Shown here: positions 9,258 through 17,857 of the stretch, piece by piece
Position numbering within the stretch: position 1 is the stretch's first letter
How the letters are laid out: each line of letters starts with the position of its first letter
Origin: Paenibacillus vini
Lineage (GTDB): Bacteria > Bacillota > Bacilli > Paenibacillales > Paenibacillaceae
Reading direction: 5' to 3'
NCBI RefSeq assembly: GCF_018403325.1
Contig: NZ_BOSL01000018.1
Coordinates: 39,760-103,759 of the forward strand
Length of the DNA: 64,000 nt
Program-made: the position numbers and the translations under genes
Notes under the pieces: generated by a model
Told to the model about the DNA's origin: nothing
Databases searched by the model: none
Seen by the model: only the letters and a program-made list of their open reading frames with translations

Positions 9258-10618
9258 TTATTTACCGAGTTTATCGACGGATGCCTGCGCCTGCTGCTTG
9301 TATTTTTCGGCTGTAGCGGTGACGGATTGGTTGTTCACGATAATGTCTTCCACAAAAGTATTCGTTGGATAATCCGGATAGGCTTCGTCCAAGGTAATGA
9401 CGCCTGTTCCCTTAATGTGCTGGAGAATCATATCGATGTCTTCCTGATTGCCGTACATGCTTTCCAGATAATCCTGCCCCGGATATTCCTCGGTCGGCGG
9501 GAAATCGAACGTTTCTTCATAAGCCTGGTATACGGCGGCCGCATCCTTCACGCCTTTAGGGATGAATTTGGCGGATGCTGATGTATTCGCATAGGTTTGT
9601 TCCGATGATCCTTGCGGCCCGTTCGGGAAAGGTACGATCCCGATGTCGAAGGTCAAGTCGCCGAGCATCCATTCCGCTGCAGGGAACATCGCCACATTGC
9701 CGTCTTTAAACGTGTTTGTTTCTTCCCAATTTGTTTTATTGCCTGTTTTAACCCGAACGACTTTGTCGACATTATATAAACGGTTCACGAATTCCGCAGC
9801 TTCAATGGTACGCGGATCGGACAACATTTCTTTTGCGTTTTGGGAATCCACGGTCACTCCGCCGTTGGCCGCCGTAAAATGCTTCACAGCGTCAATGGCC
9901 CACCCGGAAAATCCCCAAACATCGGTTTTTCCGTCATTGTCCGTATCCTTGGTTGCCTGTTTGGCGATTTCCAAAAATTTATCCCAGTTCCATTCTCCTT
10001 TACTGTAGATCTCCTGAAGATCCGGAAGGCCCAGCTTTTTGAACAATTCCCGGTTATAGTGGATCCCGGCCCAAGGGAGATCGGATTGTCGAAAGCATAC
10101 TCTCCGCCTGCGATCGCAGGGTATTTCGTCTGCAGATTGCCCTCGTTGTTTATATTGTTTTTGTCTGTCGTAAACTCGCTGATCTGAAGGAGCTGCCCTT
10201 TCAAAATGGCAGGCAATGCCGATTTATATTCCATTTGTACGATATCGGCGAACGGCTCACCGGCCAGAACGCTCGTCGTAAATTTGTTCATGTATTCCTC
10301 AAACGGAATGTTCACGAATTCAAATTTGCAGTTATATTTTTTTTCGACCTCGGCAATTTTTTCAAGGCGCGCTTTGTCGCCCGCAGTTGCGCCGGCTGGC
10401 TTTAAATCCCACCATGCCGCAACCTTAATGATTCGTCCGCCCAAATCGACCGGAGGCTCCTCCGACGGTTCAGGCTCGGCCGTATTCTGCGGAGTCGTGT
10501 TGGTTGATTCGGGAGACGGCGCCGGCTGACTCTGTGACGTATTATTGCCGCCGCCGCAAGCGGAAAGCAGAAAAACAAAGCAGAACAACAGCAAAGAAAG
10601 CCCTTTCAATTTCTTCAT
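9258..10618 (-). pseudogene. Sugar-binding lipoprotein gene interrupted by a single-base frameshift
   Basis: The reading frame from the ATG at 10618 begins with a lipoprotein signal peptide (lipobox LLSAC, Cys at about residue 21) and a typical family 1 solute-binding N-terminal half. It runs to FDNPIS and then goes out of frame. The C-terminal half continues in another frame from about 10074 (IHYNRELFKKLGLP) to the stop at 9258. Adding one base to the GGG at 10075-10077 (plus strand) would restore one protein of about 454 residues reading DNPISPWAGIHYNREL. Either the gene is recently inactivated or a homopolymer base was lost in sequencing. It is first in the importer operon, behind a good sigma-A promoter and next to the LacI gene. 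Confidence 0.85.
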
Positions 10619-10680
10619 TGTGAAAACCTCCCATTTGTTCTATAGATTCTACCTTCATGAAACCCCTCTTACATTTCAAA

Positions 10681-10753
10681 CCAAACGAATAACAAAAATA
10701 ACATAATAAAAACAAGTTATTGATAATCACCTCATTTTGTTATTGCCGTTTGG
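10681..10753. promoter_or_regulatory. Long imperfect inverted repeat in the operon leader
   Basis: The arms CCAAACG-AATAACAAAA (10681-10698) and TTTTGTTATTGCCGTTTGG (10735-10753) are near-perfect inverted copies separated by about 36 bases. The right arm sits at the expected transcription start of the minus-strand promoter at 10759-10787, and the left arm lies about 60 bases into the leader. It could be a pair of operator half-sites for the LacI protein encoded next door, or a leader RNA stem. The sequence alone does not decide between these. Confidence 0.5.
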
Positions 10754-10758
10754 AAAAT

Positions 10759-10787
10759 AATATACAACCAACCAACTAATTCGTCAA
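10759..10787 (-). promoter_or_regulatory. Sigma-A-type promoter of the importer operon
   Basis: On the minus strand TTGACG (10787-10782) and TATATT (10764-10759) are separated by exactly 17 bases. Transcription would start near 10752 and leave a leader of about 130 bases before the binding-protein ATG at 10618. Confidence 0.7.
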
Positions 10788-10841
10788 TAAATAATTATGA
10801 TAACAGAAGCGGTTTTATGCTAACATGTCCGTGAGAATAAA

Positions 10842-10880
10842 AAGAAAGCCCCAACGACAACATGTCGTTAGGGCTTTCTT
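10842..10880 (-). terminator. Rho-independent terminator of the LacI gene
   Basis: The arms AAGAAAGCCCCAACGACA (10842-10859) and TGTCGTTAGGGCTTTCTT (10863-10880) pair over 18 positions with one wobble. On the minus strand the stem is followed by a T-rich tail. It separates the LacI gene from the importer promoter. Confidence 0.85.
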
Positions 10881-10895
10881 CTATTTTAGTTTTGC

Positions 10896-11930
10896 TTATA
10901 TTTCTTGATCTTTGTTAAATACGGAATTATCTTTTAAAATAACTTCTCCCTGGATGAGCAGCTTCTCGAAATTAGATTGAGGATTGGCCATTCGCCATAA
11001 AAGCTTGTCTACTGCACGCATGCCGAGAAGCTCTTTGCTGACATCCACGGTAGCTAGCAGCGGCAACGATTCGTCGGTGTTGTCGAATCCGGTGATCTGC
11101 ACCTGGCCGGGAACATCAATTCCCAGCTTTTGTAGTGCTTCCATGACGAATAGAGCTGTCGTGTCATTCGTGCAGACAAACACCTCGGGCAATTCATAGG
11201 ATGCCACGACTTTGGGGATCGCTTCGTGAATATGGGCGATTTCCGGACCGATCAGTTCGGGAATCTGCTCCTGTTTCAGCTTGTGATCCTCCAGCACCGA
11301 CTTGAATCCGATCCAGCGTTCGTAGAAGCTTTGAGCATATCCTATCAGTCCTACAAACTGGAAGTTTTTATATCCTTTGCTGACCAGCTTGACCATCATT
11401 TCTCTCATACAGTGAAAATTATCCGCAAACACGGCATCCGCCTGAAAGGCCGGATCCTGATGATCCACCATAACTACGGGAATTTCCAGCTTTTTGATGT
11501 CTAGCAAAATCTGTGTCGATACGGCTCCGATCGTGACGATGCCGCCGATAGCCTTCGGGTTGAGCAAGGAAAACATATGCTCGCCGGAAGGCTCCGTGAG
11601 CGTAAGAATGTCCGCCCCTCTCTGATTCAGTCGCGCGGAGATTCCGTTAAAAACCGGTCCCCAATAAAGTGAATCCGCGTCCTGGTAGCGGACATTGGGA
11701 AACAGCACAAGAATAGCGCCGGAATGAGCTTCTCCTTCCGTGTAGGTTGGAGAGCTTTGGAGCATGGCCGATTTGCCTGTATCCTTAAAGTATCCAAGCT
11801 GTCCCGCGGCCTTCAAAATCATCTCTCTCGTCTGGGTGCTGACTCCCGACTTCCCCGAGAGAGCGCGTGAAACGGCAAACTTGGAAACACCGGAAAAATC
11901 TGCGATTTCTTGTATAGTTACTTTTTTCAT
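10896..11930 (-). CDS. LacI family transcriptional regulator
   Basis: The protein has 344 residues. An N-terminal LacI helix-turn-helix (residues 4-25, VTIQEIADFSGVSKFAVSRAL) is followed by the hinge and a periplasmic-binding-protein-like effector domain from about residue 70. The length is normal for the family. It ends 15 bases before its terminator and lies just upstream of the importer operon on the same strand, so it most likely controls that operon in response to a sugar. The effector is unknown. The inverted repeat at 10681-10753 is a candidate operator. Confidence 0.92.
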   Translation of the reverse strand: MKKVTIQEIADFSGVSKFAVSRALSGKSGVSTQTREMILKAAGQLGYFKDTGKSAMLQSSPTYTEGEAHSGAILVLFPNVRYQDADSLYWGPVFNGISARLNQRGADILTLTEPSGEHMFSLLNPKAIGGIVTIGAVSTQILLDIKKLEIPVVMVDHQDPAFQADAVFADNFHCMREMMVKLVSKGYKNFQFVGLIGYAQSFYERWIGFKSVLEDHKLKQEQIPELIGPEIAHIHEAIPKVVASYELPEVFVCTNDTTALFVMEALQKLGIDVPGQVQITGFDNTDESLPLLATVDVSKELLGMRAVDKLLWRMANPQSNFEKLLIQGEVILKDNSVFNKDQEI

Positions 11931-12052
11931 AATATCAACCTACTTGACGGCATATTTATTCACCAACTGCAAGCCTGTTAGCTTTCGTTAGGTTGATTCC
12001 ATAATAACATGGATGGAACATAAAGCAAAATACAGATTTCACAATGTTTCTA

Positions 12053-12874
12053 TCAGTTTCCCGCACTCTCATACCGCCGCAGGCCGATTCGCAGAATCAG
12101 CAAGGCCAGACCGACGAAATAGGCCGCTACCAGCGGACTGAACCAGCCCCAATAGCTCCAAGGCTCCTTACCGAACATGGCGGCCGCCGGAAAGAAACTG
12201 ACGAATGCAAACGGCACGATGATCGAAATAAAGAGCTGCAGGCCCAGCGAGAAAATCGTGATCGGATATTTGGCGAACTCGCCCAAATTATGGACCATGA
12301 TCGGGAAGGCGTTCCCGCTGCTGCGGATCCAGAAGGCGGAGCAGTTCGCCGCCAGATTGATAGCCACCCGGATCGTCATCGCGGAAGCAAACAGCAAAAC
12401 GGCCATAACGATGGTCTGAAGGTTCCAGGCGATGTCGATATGGGACAAAGAAATAGCGATAATGCTTCCGCCGATTAGAATATTTCCTAATCCGTTCATG
12501 CCGATCCCCGTACAAAAAATTTGCAGCACGATCGGAACCGGCCGCACCAGATAACGGTCCAGTTCGCCCATATTGACCAGCCGGAGCATCCGCCAGGTCC
12601 CCTCGAAGAATAGAGAGCCTACCCCCTCCGACACATAAATGGCGGCATACATAAAAGCAACCTCCCAAAGTCCCCAGCCTTGAATATCCGGAATTCGGGA
12701 GAATACGACCCACAGGAACAAAAACCCCGTAATCTGGGTCATCGCCGCGGCACCGATCATGATATAGAAATCGGCGGAGTATTCCATCATCGCTTTTAAC
12801 TGCTGGCTGTACAAACGCCAGTATAGATACAAAATTCGCCAGGGCGAATTTTTCACCCGTATATTACTCTCCAT
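12053..12874 (-). CDS. ABC-2 family transporter permease (second subunit)
   Basis: A 273-residue membrane protein with about six helices of the ABC-2/DUF990 type. I place the start at the ATG at 12874, with GGGGGG seven bases before it. An in-frame ATG 15 bases upstream overlaps the stop of the preceding permease gene and lacks a ribosome site. It is the third gene of a compact operon with an ATPase and another ABC-2 permease, which together should form an exporter. The substrate is not recognisable. Confidence 0.85.
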   Translation of the reverse strand: MESNIRVKNSPWRILYLYWRLYSQQLKAMMEYSADFYIMIGAAAMTQITGFLFLWVVFSRIPDIQGWGLWEVAFMYAAIYVSEGVGSLFFEGTWRMLRLVNMGELDRYLVRPVPIVLQIFCTGIGMNGLGNILIGGSIIAISLSHIDIAWNLQTIVMAVLLFASAMTIRVAINLAANCSAFWIRSSGNAFPIMVHNLGEFAKYPITIFSLGLQLFISIIVPFAFVSFFPAAAMFGKEPWSYWGWFSPLVAAYFVGLALLILRIGLRRYESAGN

Positions 12875-12878
12875 TCCG

Positions 12879-13685
12879 TTACCCCCCATGAATCGTAATT
12901 TGTCGGACGGCCCGGGACCACATCCATTTGCCGAGCAGCCAGAGCAGAACGATCCATACCCATTGGATAGCGATCAGTTGAAGCGCATCGGTTCCCGCCG
13001 TCATACCGAGGCCGATGGTGACTGGCGTATTGACGATACCTTGGAACGGCAGCACCATGGCGGTCGATTGCAGCCAACCCGGGAAAAACGCCAGCGGCAC
13101 AAGCGCTCCCGACAGCAGGTTCGTAATGGATGTCCTAGCCCAGTATATGCCGAAGCTGCTCGTAGTCCAGAAGCAAAGCAGGGCCGACAAGTAAACGATG
13201 CTGAACTTTAACAGAATCGAGGACACGATGCTGAACGCGAACAACAGAAGGGTGCCTGCATCGTGCGGCAAGGAAATACCGAACGTGAAAATCGCCGCAA
13301 GCCCGATCAAAATGCAACTGAGCAATCCCTCCAACACGCAGGAACCAAGCGTTTCTGCGAGACGGGCTTTCTGGAACTGGATCGGACGCAGCAGGTCCAT
13401 CATGACGCTGCCGTCGATGATTTTGCTCGTAATGCTGGATTCCGAGTAATAAGAAAGCATGGAATTGACGAAAAAGGTTACCAGCAGGTAGGCCTGCATC
13501 TGACTCCAAGTGAAGCCGGAAAGCTGGTCCTGACCCGTGTAAATGGCTTGCCAAAGACAATACATGGCGATCAGCCCGATAAAGCTAGCGAGAAAATTCA
13601 GTATAAATGAGAGCCGGTAAGCAAGCGTGTTCTGCATGGAGCAACGCGCCAAAGAAACATATTTTTTGAAGGCCGGTGCGATCAA
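12879..13685 (-). CDS. ABC-2 family transporter permease (first subunit)
   Basis: A 268-residue membrane protein with about six hydrophobic helices, for example LSFILNFLASFIGLIAMYCL near the N-terminus and VWIVLLWLLGKWMW near the C-terminus. It starts directly after the ATPase stop (13686) and is followed within four bases by the second permease. In this type of ABC-2 system the two permeases are distinct, homologous subunits that form a heterodimer. The substrate is unknown. Confidence 0.87.
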   Translation of the reverse strand: MIAPAFKKYVSLARCSMQNTLAYRLSFILNFLASFIGLIAMYCLWQAIYTGQDQLSGFTWSQMQAYLLVTFFVNSMLSYYSESSITSKIIDGSVMMDLLRPIQFQKARLAETLGSCVLEGLLSCILIGLAAIFTFGISLPHDAGTLLLFAFSIVSSILLKFSIVYLSALLCFWTTSSFGIYWARTSITNLLSGALVPLAFFPGWLQSTAMVLPFQGIVNTPVTIGLGMTAGTDALQLIAIQWVWIVLLWLLGKWMWSRAVRQITIHGG

Positions 13686-14741
13686 TCAAGCACTCCCCTT
13701 CCCCGCTGCGGACAGGGCGGCTGAATCCAGTTTGCCGTCGTAGACGCGGCGGATGATCTCTTCGATGCTCGGTTCGTCAATGCGGAAATCGACCACTTCT
13801 CCGCGGCTCATCACCCGCTTGACGATATCGCTTGCCGTGCAGCGGAAGCGGTCGAAACGGATGGATAAATCCGTATCCGAACTAGCTTCCAGCGAATCTC
13901 CGGACCGTTTCACCTGGATTTCCGGCAACCCGCGGAACAACTCTTCCGCATCCGGGATCGGCGAACTTAATTGCATATGTATTGTCCGTTCTCTGGCAAA
14001 CTCGTCCTTGACCTCCTGAAGCTTGCCGTCATAAATGATCCGGCCCTGATCGATAATGACCAGCCGCTCGCACAGATCCTCGATATCCCCGAGATCATGC
14101 GTGGTCAGCAGCATCGTCGTCCCCTTGCTCCGGTTCATTTCCTTGATAAAATCGCGGATCCGGTGCTTTACCGCAACGTCCAGCCCGATCGTAGGCTCGT
14201 CAAGGTAGACGATCTTCGGATCGTGCAGCAGCGCTGCGGCCAGGTCGGCCCGCATGCGTTGCCCGAGCGAGAGTTTCCGGGCCGATAAATGCAGGAACGA
14301 ATCCATGCCTAGCAGTTCCGTGAAGACATCCAAGTTTTTCTTGAACCGGTCCGTCGGCACCTGATAAATATCTCTTAGCAAGCTGAGCGATTCCCGGACC
14401 GGGATATCCCACCATAACTGCGTCCGCTGGCCAAATACTGCACCGATCCGCTGGGCGTTCTCCATCCTCTGCTTGTAAGGAACCCGTCCGTCAACGATGA
14501 TCTCTCCGCCGGAAGGTACCAATACCCCGCTCAGCATTTTAATCGTTGTCGATTTTCCCGCTCCGTTCGGGCCGACGTACGCTACCGTCTCCCCTTCCTC
14601 GATCTTCAGGTCAATCCCTTCCACCGCATACTTGTCTCTATAACGCTGGGTAAATAAATGTTTTACCGCGCCGGCCAATCCGGGATCTTTTACCGCCTGG
14701 CGGAACACTTTTTGCAGTCCCTTTGTCTCGATTAAGCTCAA
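13686..14741 (-). CDS. ABC-2 transporter ATP-binding protein
   Basis: A 351-residue ATPase with Walker A GPNGAGKST (about residue 55), signature LSLGQRMRADLAAAL, Walker B IVYLDEPTIGLD and an H-loop TTHD. A C-terminal extension of about 100 residues after the ATPase core is typical of the ABC-2 drug or polymer exporter class. The first codon is TTG at 14741 with GGGGAGG 12 bases upstream, so the exact start is less certain. It is the first gene of the operon and would power the two permeases encoded directly downstream. Confidence 0.9.
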   Translation of the reverse strand: MSLIETKGLQKVFRQAVKDPGLAGAVKHLFTQRYRDKYAVEGIDLKIEEGETVAYVGPNGAGKSTTIKMLSGVLVPSGGEIIVDGRVPYKQRMENAQRIGAVFGQRTQLWWDIPVRESLSLLRDIYQVPTDRFKKNLDVFTELLGMDSFLHLSARKLSLGQRMRADLAAALLHDPKIVYLDEPTIGLDVAVKHRIRDFIKEMNRSKGTTMLLTTHDLGDIEDLCERLVIIDQGRIIYDGKLQEVKDEFARERTIHMQLSSPIPDAEELFRGLPEIQVKRSGDSLEASSDTDLSIRFDRFRCTASDIVKRVMSRGEVVDFRIDEPSIEEIIRRVYDGKLDSAALSAAGKGSA

Positions 14742-14826
14742 GGCTGTCCACTTCCTCCCCGTATGAATTTTCTTAATCTAAATAACTATATAGCAAAATA
14801 TTCCTGCTTCCTACCCCATTAATTAG

Positions 14827-14846
14827 GAAATCTATCACTAGATTTC
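14827..14846. promoter_or_regulatory. Perfect inverted repeat between divergent genes
   Basis: GAAATCTA and TAGATTTC form an 8-bp dyad around a 4-base centre. It lies in the 190-base gap between the ABC-2 operon (minus) and the AraC gene (plus), 25 bases upstream of the araC promoter -35. It is a candidate operator, with no known partner. Confidence 0.4.
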
Positions 14847-14870
14847 TTAGAATATGAAATCGGCATGAAT

Positions 14871-14899
14871 TAGACAAAAATTGCACTTCCCGCTATGAT
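14871..14899 (+). promoter_or_regulatory. Sigma-A-type promoter of the AraC gene
   Basis: TAGACA (14871-14876) and TATGAT (14894-14899) are separated by 17 bases, each with one mismatch to consensus. They lie 33 bases before the ATG at 14932. Confidence 0.65.
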
Positions 14900-14931
14900 G
14901 TGGGGAAAACCCGCAGTAAGGGAGCCGCCTT

Positions 14932-15759
14932 ATGAAAACTTTTTATCAGAACTGGAAACTCGATCAGGAGCTGCCTATGGTGATCCATCAAAGCATCGAT
15001 CTCTCCTTTTATCCCCATTTTCATGCCGAGGTCGAATTCGTTTACGTGGAGTCGGGCAGCATTCTGGTTGGAGCAAATGAGGACAAGCGCCTGTTGAAGC
15101 AGGGCGATATGGCTATTTTCGGCAGCAACGACATTCATTACTTTGATAGCAAGGATCTTGCCTCCAACATGATCGTCGTCATTTTTCACCCGGAGCTGGT
15201 CGGAAAATCCGTGAGTTGGCCCGGCGATTTTCGTTTTGAATCTCCCTTTATTCCCGCCGATCAGCCCGGATTGCAAACGGTAAAGGCGATACTGAACCGT
15301 ATTCTGCGAGAAAAAAAGGAAGCCAAGCCCGGGCACCGGCTGCTCATACAAGCGAGCTTGCTGGAACTGTGCGCCATAATGCAAAGACACCTGCCTGTTC
15401 ATGCCCTGGAGCGGGAATCGCAAGAACGGATCGCCACCAGGAAAATAAGAATTCAACGGATATTGTCGTTCATTGAAGAGCATTATCAAGAGGATCTTTC
15501 TGTCGAAGCGATGTGCGTCCAGTTCGGAATGGAGCCGTCCTATTTTTGTCGCATGTTCAAAAAATCGATCGGTATGAACTTCAGAACCTACCTCAATACG
15601 ATTCGCGTGCTAAATGCTACGAGACGGCTGGAAATCAGTGATGCCAGCATTACGGACATCGCATTGGACTGCGGTTTTGGCAGCGTCCGCACCTTTAACC
15701 GGGTATATCGGGAGCTTCAAGGCTGCCCGCCTTCCGAGGTTCGCAGAAGAAAGAATTAG
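14932..15759 (+). CDS. AraC family transcriptional regulator (cupin plus double HTH)
   Basis: The protein has 275 residues. A cupin-like sensing domain spans about residues 15-90 (HFHAEVEFVYVESGSILVGAN), and two AraC helix-turn-helix units sit at the C-terminus (about 180-272, LSVEAMCVQFGMEPSYFCRMFKKSIG and ITDIALDCGFGSVRTFNRVYRE). GGGAG precedes the ATG at a good distance. It is 132 bases upstream of the co-directed Gfo/Idh operon, which has a -10 but no clear -35, as expected for an activated promoter. It is the likely activator of that operon. Confidence 0.92.
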   Translation: MKTFYQNWKLDQELPMVIHQSIDLSFYPHFHAEVEFVYVESGSILVGANEDKRLLKQGDMAIFGSNDIHYFDSKDLASNMIVVIFHPELVGKSVSWPGDFRFESPFIPADQPGLQTVKAILNRILREKKEAKPGHRLLIQASLLELCAIMQRHLPVHALERESQERIATRKIRIQRILSFIEEHYQEDLSVEAMCVQFGMEPSYFCRMFKKSIGMNFRTYLNTIRVLNATRRLEISDASITDIALDCGFGSVRTFNRVYRELQGCPPSEVRRRKN

Positions 15760-15836
15760 TTGATCTCTGAGATAAAAAGTGCATTTTTTGACTATATAAC
15801 GGCATAAACTGGCGAGAGATTTCGCTGGCTTCTTTC

Positions 15837-15873
15837 TATAATGGACTTACATTCATCATTTCAAATTTGAAAT
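15837..15873 (+). promoter_or_regulatory. -10 box and 16-bp palindrome upstream of the Gfo/Idh operon
   Basis: A TATAAT box lies at 15837-15842 without a recognisable -35 at the right distance. The perfect palindrome ATTTCAAATTTGAAAT follows at 15858-15873, where the transcript would begin. This layout suggests an activator-dependent promoter with a downstream operator. Confidence 0.45.
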
Positions 15874-15891
15874 CTTTGATGGAGGGATTCT

Positions 15892-17061
15892 ATGAAGCAA
15901 CTACGCATCGGAATGGTCGGTTATAAGTTTATGGGAAAAGCCCACAGCAATGCCTATCGCACGCTGCCCATGTTTTTTCCTGAAGCCGTGAAGCCCGAAA
16001 TGTCGGTGCTGTGCGGCAGAGACGAGAAAGCCGTCAGTCTTGCGGCCGAGCAATTGGGCTGGAGAGAATACGTCACGGACTGGAAGGAGCTTGTTGCCCG
16101 GGACGACATCGACCTGATCGACATCAATGCGCCAAGCGACGTCCACAAAGAGATCGCACTGGCTGCGGCCAAGGCGGGAAAGCACATTTTTTGTGAAAAA
16201 CCGTTAGCGCTTACATTAGGCGATTCCCGTGAAATGCTGCAGGCGGCTGAGGCGGCTGGCGTGCGTCATATGGTCGGGTTTAACTACCGGTTTTCACCGG
16301 CGGTCCAGTTGGTCAAAAAGCTGGTCGAAAGCGGCCGCTTGGGGCAAATCTATCATTTCAGAGCCTGGTTCCTCCAGGACTGGATTCTGGATCCGGAATT
16401 CCCGCTTGTATGGCGGCTGCAAAAAGAGATCGCAGGTTCCGGTTCACACGGCGACCTTGGAGCGCATCTTATCGATCTTGCCCACTATCTCGTCGGCGAC
16501 ATTCGCGAGGTGATCGGCATGAGCGAGACCTTTATTAAGGAACGGCCGCTGGCCGACGAGATGACCGGACTCAGCGCCAAGGGCGGCAAGGGTAAAGACG
16601 CCCCCAAAGGTCCGGTAACGGTAGACGATGCCACCCTGTTCCTGGCCCGGTTCGAGAACGGGGCGCTCGGCAGCTTCGAAGCGACGAGGTTTGCCGCCGG
16701 ACATCGCTCGACCAATTCGTTCGAGATCAACGGAAGCCTCGGCAGCGTCAAGTTCGATTTCGAACGGATGAATGAGCTCGAAGTCTATTTCACCTCGGAC
16801 GACGAAGACGTGCAGGGATTCCGGCGCGTTCTGGCTACAGATCCTGCACATGCCTATGCGGAGGCCTGGTGGCCGCCGGGACATACGATCGGTTTTGAGC
16901 ACACCTTTATCCACGAGGTGCTGGAACTCGGAGCAGCGATATCGGAAGGCCGCCAGCCTGAACCGAATTTCCGCGATGGCGTGAAATGTCAGGCCGTGCT
17001 GGAGGCGGTGGAACGCTCGGTGAGCGAACGCCGGTGGGTGGACTTATCAGAGATGGAATAA
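15892..17061 (+). CDS. Gfo/Idh/MocA family NAD(P)-dependent oxidoreductase
   Basis: A 389-residue soluble enzyme. A Rossmann dinucleotide site is visible at the start (RIGMVGYKFMGKAHSNAY), the family EKP motif lies near residue 100 (FCEKPLAL), and the catalytic-domain signature SHGDLGAHLIDLAHYLVGD is near residue 185-203. The family oxidises or reduces sugars, inositols or their derivatives with NAD(P). The substrate cannot be assigned here. A strong GGAGGG site precedes the ATG. It is the first gene of an operon with a ThuA protein and a second Gfo/Idh enzyme, a grouping that suggests a keto-sugar pathway. Confidence 0.92.
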   Translation: MKQLRIGMVGYKFMGKAHSNAYRTLPMFFPEAVKPEMSVLCGRDEKAVSLAAEQLGWREYVTDWKELVARDDIDLIDINAPSDVHKEIALAAAKAGKHIFCEKPLALTLGDSREMLQAAEAAGVRHMVGFNYRFSPAVQLVKKLVESGRLGQIYHFRAWFLQDWILDPEFPLVWRLQKEIAGSGSHGDLGAHLIDLAHYLVGDIREVIGMSETFIKERPLADEMTGLSAKGGKGKDAPKGPVTVDDATLFLARFENGALGSFEATRFAAGHRSTNSFEINGSLGSVKFDFERMNELEVYFTSDDEDVQGFRRVLATDPAHAYAEAWWPPGHTIGFEHTFIHEVLELGAAISEGRQPEPNFRDGVKCQAVLEAVERSVSERRWVDLSEME

Positions 17062-17097
17062 GAATGAAATCCGATATATGAAGGAGACCCGATCATC

Positions 17098-17841
17098 ATG
17101 AAAAAAGCATTAATCGTCTGGGGAGGCTGGGACGGCCATGAACCGGAGCAGGTGGCGGATATTTTCGCCGGGGTTCTGCGGGAGCACCGCTTTGACGTTG
17201 AAGTCTCGGACACGCTGGAAGCTTATGCGGATGCCGAAAAATTGCTAGGGCTGGATTTGATCGTTCCGGTCTGGACGATGGGTGAAATTTCGCAGGAGCT
17301 TGTCAATAATGTGTCGGCAGCCGTACAGGCTGGGACCGGTCTCGCCGGTTGTCATGGAGGCATGTGCGATTCGTTCCGTAACAATGTGGACTGGCAGTTC
17401 ATGACAGGCGGACAATGGGTAGCTCATCCCGGAAACGACGGAGTGGATTACCAAGTGGAAATCAAGCAAAGCTCCAGCCCGCTGGTCGACGGCATCGAAG
17501 ATTTTGCCGTGAAGACCGAGCAGTATTATCTGCATGTCGACCCCGCGGTCGAGGTACTTGCCACGACCCGCTTTCCGGTCGTCGACGGCCCTCACCGCTT
17601 CAACAAAGCGGTCGATATGCCGGTCGTGTGGACGAAACGCTGGGGCCACGGACGCGTGTACTACAACTCGCTCGGCCATCACGCAGATATCGTTGCGCTG
17701 CCGACGGTCAAAGAGCTCATGACGCGAGGCATGCTATGGGCGGCAGATGGCAAACAACGCGCTATGTCACAGCAAGGGAAAGACTCATCCGCCGGCGGGT
17801 TCAGCTACAGCGGGATGGGCGACAGCCAATATGACGCATAA
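17098..17841 (+). CDS. ThuA domain protein (trehalose utilisation type)
   Basis: A 247-residue protein with the flavodoxin/glutamine-amidotransferase-like ThuA fold. Visible parts are VWGGWDGHEPEQVADIF at the N-terminus, GLAGCHGG near residue 80, and RVYYNSLGHHADIV near residue 185. ThuA proteins are linked to conversion of trehalose and other disaccharides through 3-keto intermediates, mainly from rhizobial work. The gene lies between two Gfo/Idh oxidoreductase genes, which fits an oxidise-then-cleave route for a glucoside. The biochemical activity in Firmicutes is not established. GGAGACC lies before the start. Confidence 0.88.
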   Translation: MKKALIVWGGWDGHEPEQVADIFAGVLREHRFDVEVSDTLEAYADAEKLLGLDLIVPVWTMGEISQELVNNVSAAVQAGTGLAGCHGGMCDSFRNNVDWQFMTGGQWVAHPGNDGVDYQVEIKQSSSPLVDGIEDFAVKTEQYYLHVDPAVEVLATTRFPVVDGPHRFNKAVDMPVVWTKRWGHGRVYYNSLGHHADIVALPTVKELMTRGMLWAADGKQRAMSQQGKDSSAGGFSYSGMGDSQYDA

Positions 17842-17857
17842 AGGGATGGAACCGGTT

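Noticed and set aside
10801-10820. cre-like sequence AGAAGCGGTTTTAT near the LacI terminator
   Set aside because: Too many mismatches to the cre consensus, and it lies upstream of the sigma-A promoter in no clear functional position.
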